Of a stretch of 15,234 nucleotides of DNA, positions 12,578-15,234 are shown in pieces. The stretch comes from Syntrophaceae bacterium UBA1062. Lineage in GTDB: Bacteria; Desulfobacterota; Desulfomonilia; UBA1062. Position 1 is the first letter of the stretch. Each line of letters starts with the position of its first letter. The notes under the pieces were generated by a model, which was not told the origin of the DNA, made no database searches, and saw only the letters and a list, made by a program, of their open reading frames with translations. The stretch spans positions 1 through 15,234 of the forward strand of contig DCDF01000065.1 of assembly GCA_002316295.1 (NCBI GenBank), in the 5' to 3' direction. The translations under genes and the position numbers were made by a program.

Positions 12578-15110
12578 CTTGGATCCTCATCTCGTCAAAG
12601 GGAATGGTGATCACGACGGTGGTCCCCTTTCCCTTCTGTCCGAAAATTCCGGCCTCTCCTCCACAGAAGTATGCGCGTTCCTTGATTCCCATGAGGCCGT
12701 ACGATTTTGGATTTTCTATCTGTTCATTCGTTATCCCGATGCCGTTATCCCGCACCGTCATCTCCAGGATCCCGTCTTTTACCGTCAGAGATGTCCTCAC
12801 CTCAGTGGCGCGTGCGTGTCGTGCGATATTGGTGAGTGTTTCCTGGAAAATACGGAAGACCGATGTCGATTGATCGGGCCGTAAAATGATCTCATCCGGA
12901 TCAACAGTGACACTGCACCTGATGCCGGTTCTCTTCTGGAACTCCTCGGCCTGCCATTCGATGGCGGCAACCAGCCCCAGGTGGTCGAGCAGACCGGGCC
13001 TGAGATCCATGGTTATTCGTTTCACCGACTGGATGGTCATATCCACGAACCTGAGCATGAGGTTGACCTTGGTCTCCAAGGATGAGAGGTCCGGAGGGAG
13101 CTTCTTCGCAAGGAAGGACAGGTCCATTTTCAGCGCGGTGAGGACCTGGCCGAGCTCGTCGTGTATTTCCCTTGCGATGCGGGCTCGTTCCCGCTCACGC
13201 ACGTCCTGGGAATGCTTATGGAGGTTGCGGATCTGCTCCCTCGAGATCCTCAACTCTTCCTCGGCCTTCTTGGTTTCGGTGATATCCAGAAGCGAGATGA
13301 GGCTCTTGTTCGTTCCGGGGAGCAGGGTCGCGGTCACGAACATGTCTTTCATGATCCCGTAGCGATCCTTGAACCTGAAGCTGTAATTCCTCGGCGCCTC
13401 ATGGCCCGGTCTCCTCCTGAGCACATGATACCGCGCCATGCGCTCGACGTCCTCGGCCGCGACAAACATTTTCCATGATTTCCGGTTCTCTATCTCCTCG
13501 CGAGGATAGCCTGAGAGGTGGACAAATTCGCTGTTGGCAAGGGAGATGGTCGTATCCTCGTCGATAATGATCATGGCGGTGCCGGTGCTCTCGAAGATGG
13601 TGCGGTAGATGTCTTCTCTCTGCTGGATTGCTTCCTGAGCCCTTTTTCTTTCGGTTACATCGCGGGTCATTCCCACATACCCCGCAGGTCTGCCCTGGGA
13701 GTCATAGGCGAAGCATGCCGTGATTTCCGTCCAGACGGTTTTTCCGTCCTTACACACAAGCTCCAGCTCGAAGGTGAGAGACTGTCCCGGGGAAGGGGGA
13801 GTCTTGCTTTCTTCGAGGATTTTTACCTCGGAGAGGATTTTCAGAAATTTTTGGTAGGAGCTCTCGGTAAATATCTTCTCCACCGGTAGACTCATGGCTT
13901 CCTCAACGGTATATCCCCGGGCCCTCTCCACAGAAGGGCTGATGTAGGTATAGCGCATGTTCCGATCAAAGGCCCAGATCACGTCCTGCATATTGTCCGC
14001 CAGCAGCCGGTAGCGTTCCTCGCTTCTGCGCAGAGACTCTTCGGCTTCCTTGGCGGCCGTGATGTCGTATACTATACCCTGGACGGCCGAAGGCGCTGCG
14101 TTTTCGTCGCAGATATTTCTGAAATACTCCTGCACCCAGCGCAGGCCGCCGTCTTTTCTGATGATGCGGTAGATGACCTCGCCTGCATAGTTCGGGATGC
14201 TGCGGGCCTTGTGTGACTCGATTCGAACGGCTGAAACGTCCTCCGGAGCGATGATATCTTCCCAGACCACCGATCCGGAAAGGATCTCCTCTTTCGAGTA
14301 ACCGGTGAGCTTTTGAATATCGCCGTGGAGGAAAACCGGCCTCAGGTTCATATCCAGCTGGTATGCGACGCCCTGAAGGTTCTGGACAAAAGAGCGGTAT
14401 CGTTCCTCGCTGAGCTTCAGTGCGCGCTCCGTCTTTTTCTGCTCCGTTATGTCGATCCCGGCGGCATAGATGAAGTCCAATTCGCCGCTCGGACGGCAGG
14501 CCGCCGCGGCTTCCCATTGGACAACGCATTCTTCCCCTGTTCTGGTCACGATGTTGGATACACGTGTCCTGGGCTTTCCCGACAGGACGATGTCGGCCAG
14601 ATCCCGGGCTATGGTTTCGCGCTCGCGGGGAGGGATGAACAGGGTGAGACAGTTCCCGCCCACCACCTCATCAAAGCTATACCCGGTCTTGTTCAGCAGC
14701 GCGTTGTTCGCAGTGATGATGCTTCCGTCCGGCTTCACCGCCAGGCAGTAAGTGGGAGACTCGCGGATGAGAACCTCTGAAAAAAACTTCTGGTGCTCCA
14801 GGAGTTGCTTCTCTTTCTCCGTCTGCCCGCTCACGCCGGAGGCGAAGCGCCACACGACCCCCGCCGCCAGAAGAACGATGAACGTTTCCAGCATCGCCTC
14901 CTGCCAGTTGACCGGGGTCGGCGCGACTCCGAAGAAGAGGCGGGGCATATCGATGAATTCGTTGAGCCATATAACGAGGACGAGCGCGAAGAGCAGACCG
15001 GCGATGGTCAGATTCCGTATGCCGCTTCCGTGTCCTGCGTCAGCCTGTCGATTCCTGAACCCTGCCGCCGGAGGAACGGTGTATCCTCCGGCACCGTCAT
15101 CCATCTTCAT
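12555..15110 (-). CDS. Membrane-anchored four-PAS sensor histidine kinase (HisKA_3, NarX/DegS-type)
   Basis: The protein is 851 aa from ATG 15110, with AGGA 5 nt upstream; ATG 15140 (10 codons longer), TTG 15161 and ATG 15104 are alternatives. TM helices lie at about 34-53 and 74-90 with only some 20 residues between them, so it has no real extracellular sensor. Four PAS/PAC units follow at about 106-226, 233-355, 363-491 and 498-616, each ending in a PAC motif such as GIDITEQKK, GIVYDITAAKE, GMTRDVTERK and LLDITETKK. The dimerisation/phosphoacceptor domain has RARIAREIHDELGQVL with His650, then the ATPase with IFQETLTNIARHA (N box) and VRDNGIGI. Signals are therefore likely sensed in the cytoplasm or membrane (redox, gas or small ligand). 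No haem or flavin signature residue could be assigned, so the signal is unknown. The cognate regulator overlaps its 3' end. Confidence 0.93.
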   Translation of the reverse strand: MKMDDGAGGYTVPPAAGFRNRQADAGHGSGIRNLTIAGLLFALVLVIWLNEFIDMPRLFFGVAPTPVNWQEAMLETFIVLLAAGVVWRFASGVSGQTEKEKQLLEHQKFFSEVLIRESPTYCLAVKPDGSIITANNALLNKTGYSFDEVVGGNCLTLFIPPRERETIARDLADIVLSGKPRTRVSNIVTRTGEECVVQWEAAAACRPSGELDFIYAAGIDITEQKKTERALKLSEERYRSFVQNLQGVAYQLDMNLRPVFLHGDIQKLTGYSKEEILSGSVVWEDIIAPEDVSAVRIESHKARSIPNYAGEVIYRIIRKDGGLRWVQEYFRNICDENAAPSAVQGIVYDITAAKEAEESLRRSEERYRLLADNMQDVIWAFDRNMRYTYISPSVERARGYTVEEAMSLPVEKIFTESSYQKFLKILSEVKILEESKTPPSPGQSLTFELELVCKDGKTVWTEITACFAYDSQGRPAGYVGMTRDVTERKRAQEAIQQREDIYRTIFESTGTAMIIIDEDTTISLANSEFVHLSGYPREEIENRKSWKMFVAAEDVERMARYHVLRRRPGHEAPRNYSFRFKDRYGIMKDMFVTATLLPGTNKSLISLLDITETKKAEEELRISREQIRNLHKHSQDVRERERARIAREIHDELGQVLTALKMDLSFLAKKLPPDLSSLETKVNLMLRFVDMTIQSVKRITMDLRPGLLDHLGLVAAIEWQAEEFQKRTGIRCSVTVDPDEIILRPDQSTSVFRIFQETLTNIARHARATEVRTSLTVKDGILEMTVRDNGIGITNEQIENPKSYGLMGIKERAYFCGGEAGIFGQKGKGTTVVITIPFDEMRIQDDTSACG

Positions 15111-15234
15111 TCCCTTCCTGGTGGGTGATTCTGTGCGCATCCGTGCCTGCTCCGGCTGCAAGCCTTTTCTCTACCGGTTGCGAGAACGTTCCTCCATGTC
15201 CGCCGCCTGTGGAAGGCTTCATGTCCATGCCCCC

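Noticed and set aside
15097..15228. Minus-strand 43-aa frame starting ATG 15228 that ends at a TGA overlapping the kinase start region
   Set aside because: Gly-rich and low-complexity (PSTGGGHGG), no ribosome binding site visible within the window, no recognised family. It could be the tail of an upstream gene, but the window edge prevents support.

Overview
The window looks like chromosomal DNA of a moderately GC-rich anaerobic or facultative bacterium. The best guess is Desulfobacterota or the Syntrophobacter/Syntrophorhabdus-like lineages (former Deltaproteobacteria). That is an inference from the Nif3 plus C4 zinc-ribbon gene pair, a PilA-type pilin, a sigma-54-like promoter, tRNA genes without an encoded CCA end and a large multi-PAS NarL-type sensor kinase. 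No phage, insertion sequence or CRISPR was seen; this is mostly ordinary core and accessory chromosome.

Layout, left half. A partial LhgO-like FAD oxidoreductase (1-740, minus) is divergent from an unusual 588-aa protein with GAPDH-like motifs in an unexpected order (1024-2790, plus). A CAU-anticodon tRNA with its own promoter and terminator follows (2837-2909). Next comes a translationally coupled pair, a Nif3-like metal protein and a coiled-coil/zinc-ribbon protein (3037-4544). A 385-bp non-coding stretch rich in small palindromes leads to a type IV pilin lacking cysteines (4930-5370), which ends at a strong terminator. A MutY-like glycosylase without an iron-sulfur cluster (5686-6519) converges on a TudS-related gene interrupted by an early in-frame UGA (6608-7123, minus).

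Layout, right half. tRNA-Arg(CCU) (7412-7484, minus) is divergent from a structured leader with promoter, 9-bp dyad and attenuator-like hairpin. This precedes a coupled U32 peptidase-family gene (probable RNA modification) and a UvrD/Rep-type helicase (7762-10895). About 1 kb without an intact gene follows. It holds a frameshifted ORF remnant and a compact regulatory segment. The last part is a two-component system on the minus strand: a four-PAS, two-TM HisKA_3 kinase (12555-15110) and its NarL/FixJ response regulator (11945-12577), overlapping by 23 bp.

Most interesting hypothesis: just downstream of the response regulator, the minus strand carries a TGTAGG-N6-CCTACA dyad, a plausible promoter, a small hairpin, a short exposed stretch identical to the 16S rRNA anti-Shine-Dalgarno sequence (ACCTCCTTT), and a hairpin with a nine-T tail. 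This is what a small RNA that blocks ribosome binding sites, switched by the adjacent response regulator, would look like. Second is the in-frame UGA in the TudS-related gene, which could be selenocysteine or a nonsense mutation.
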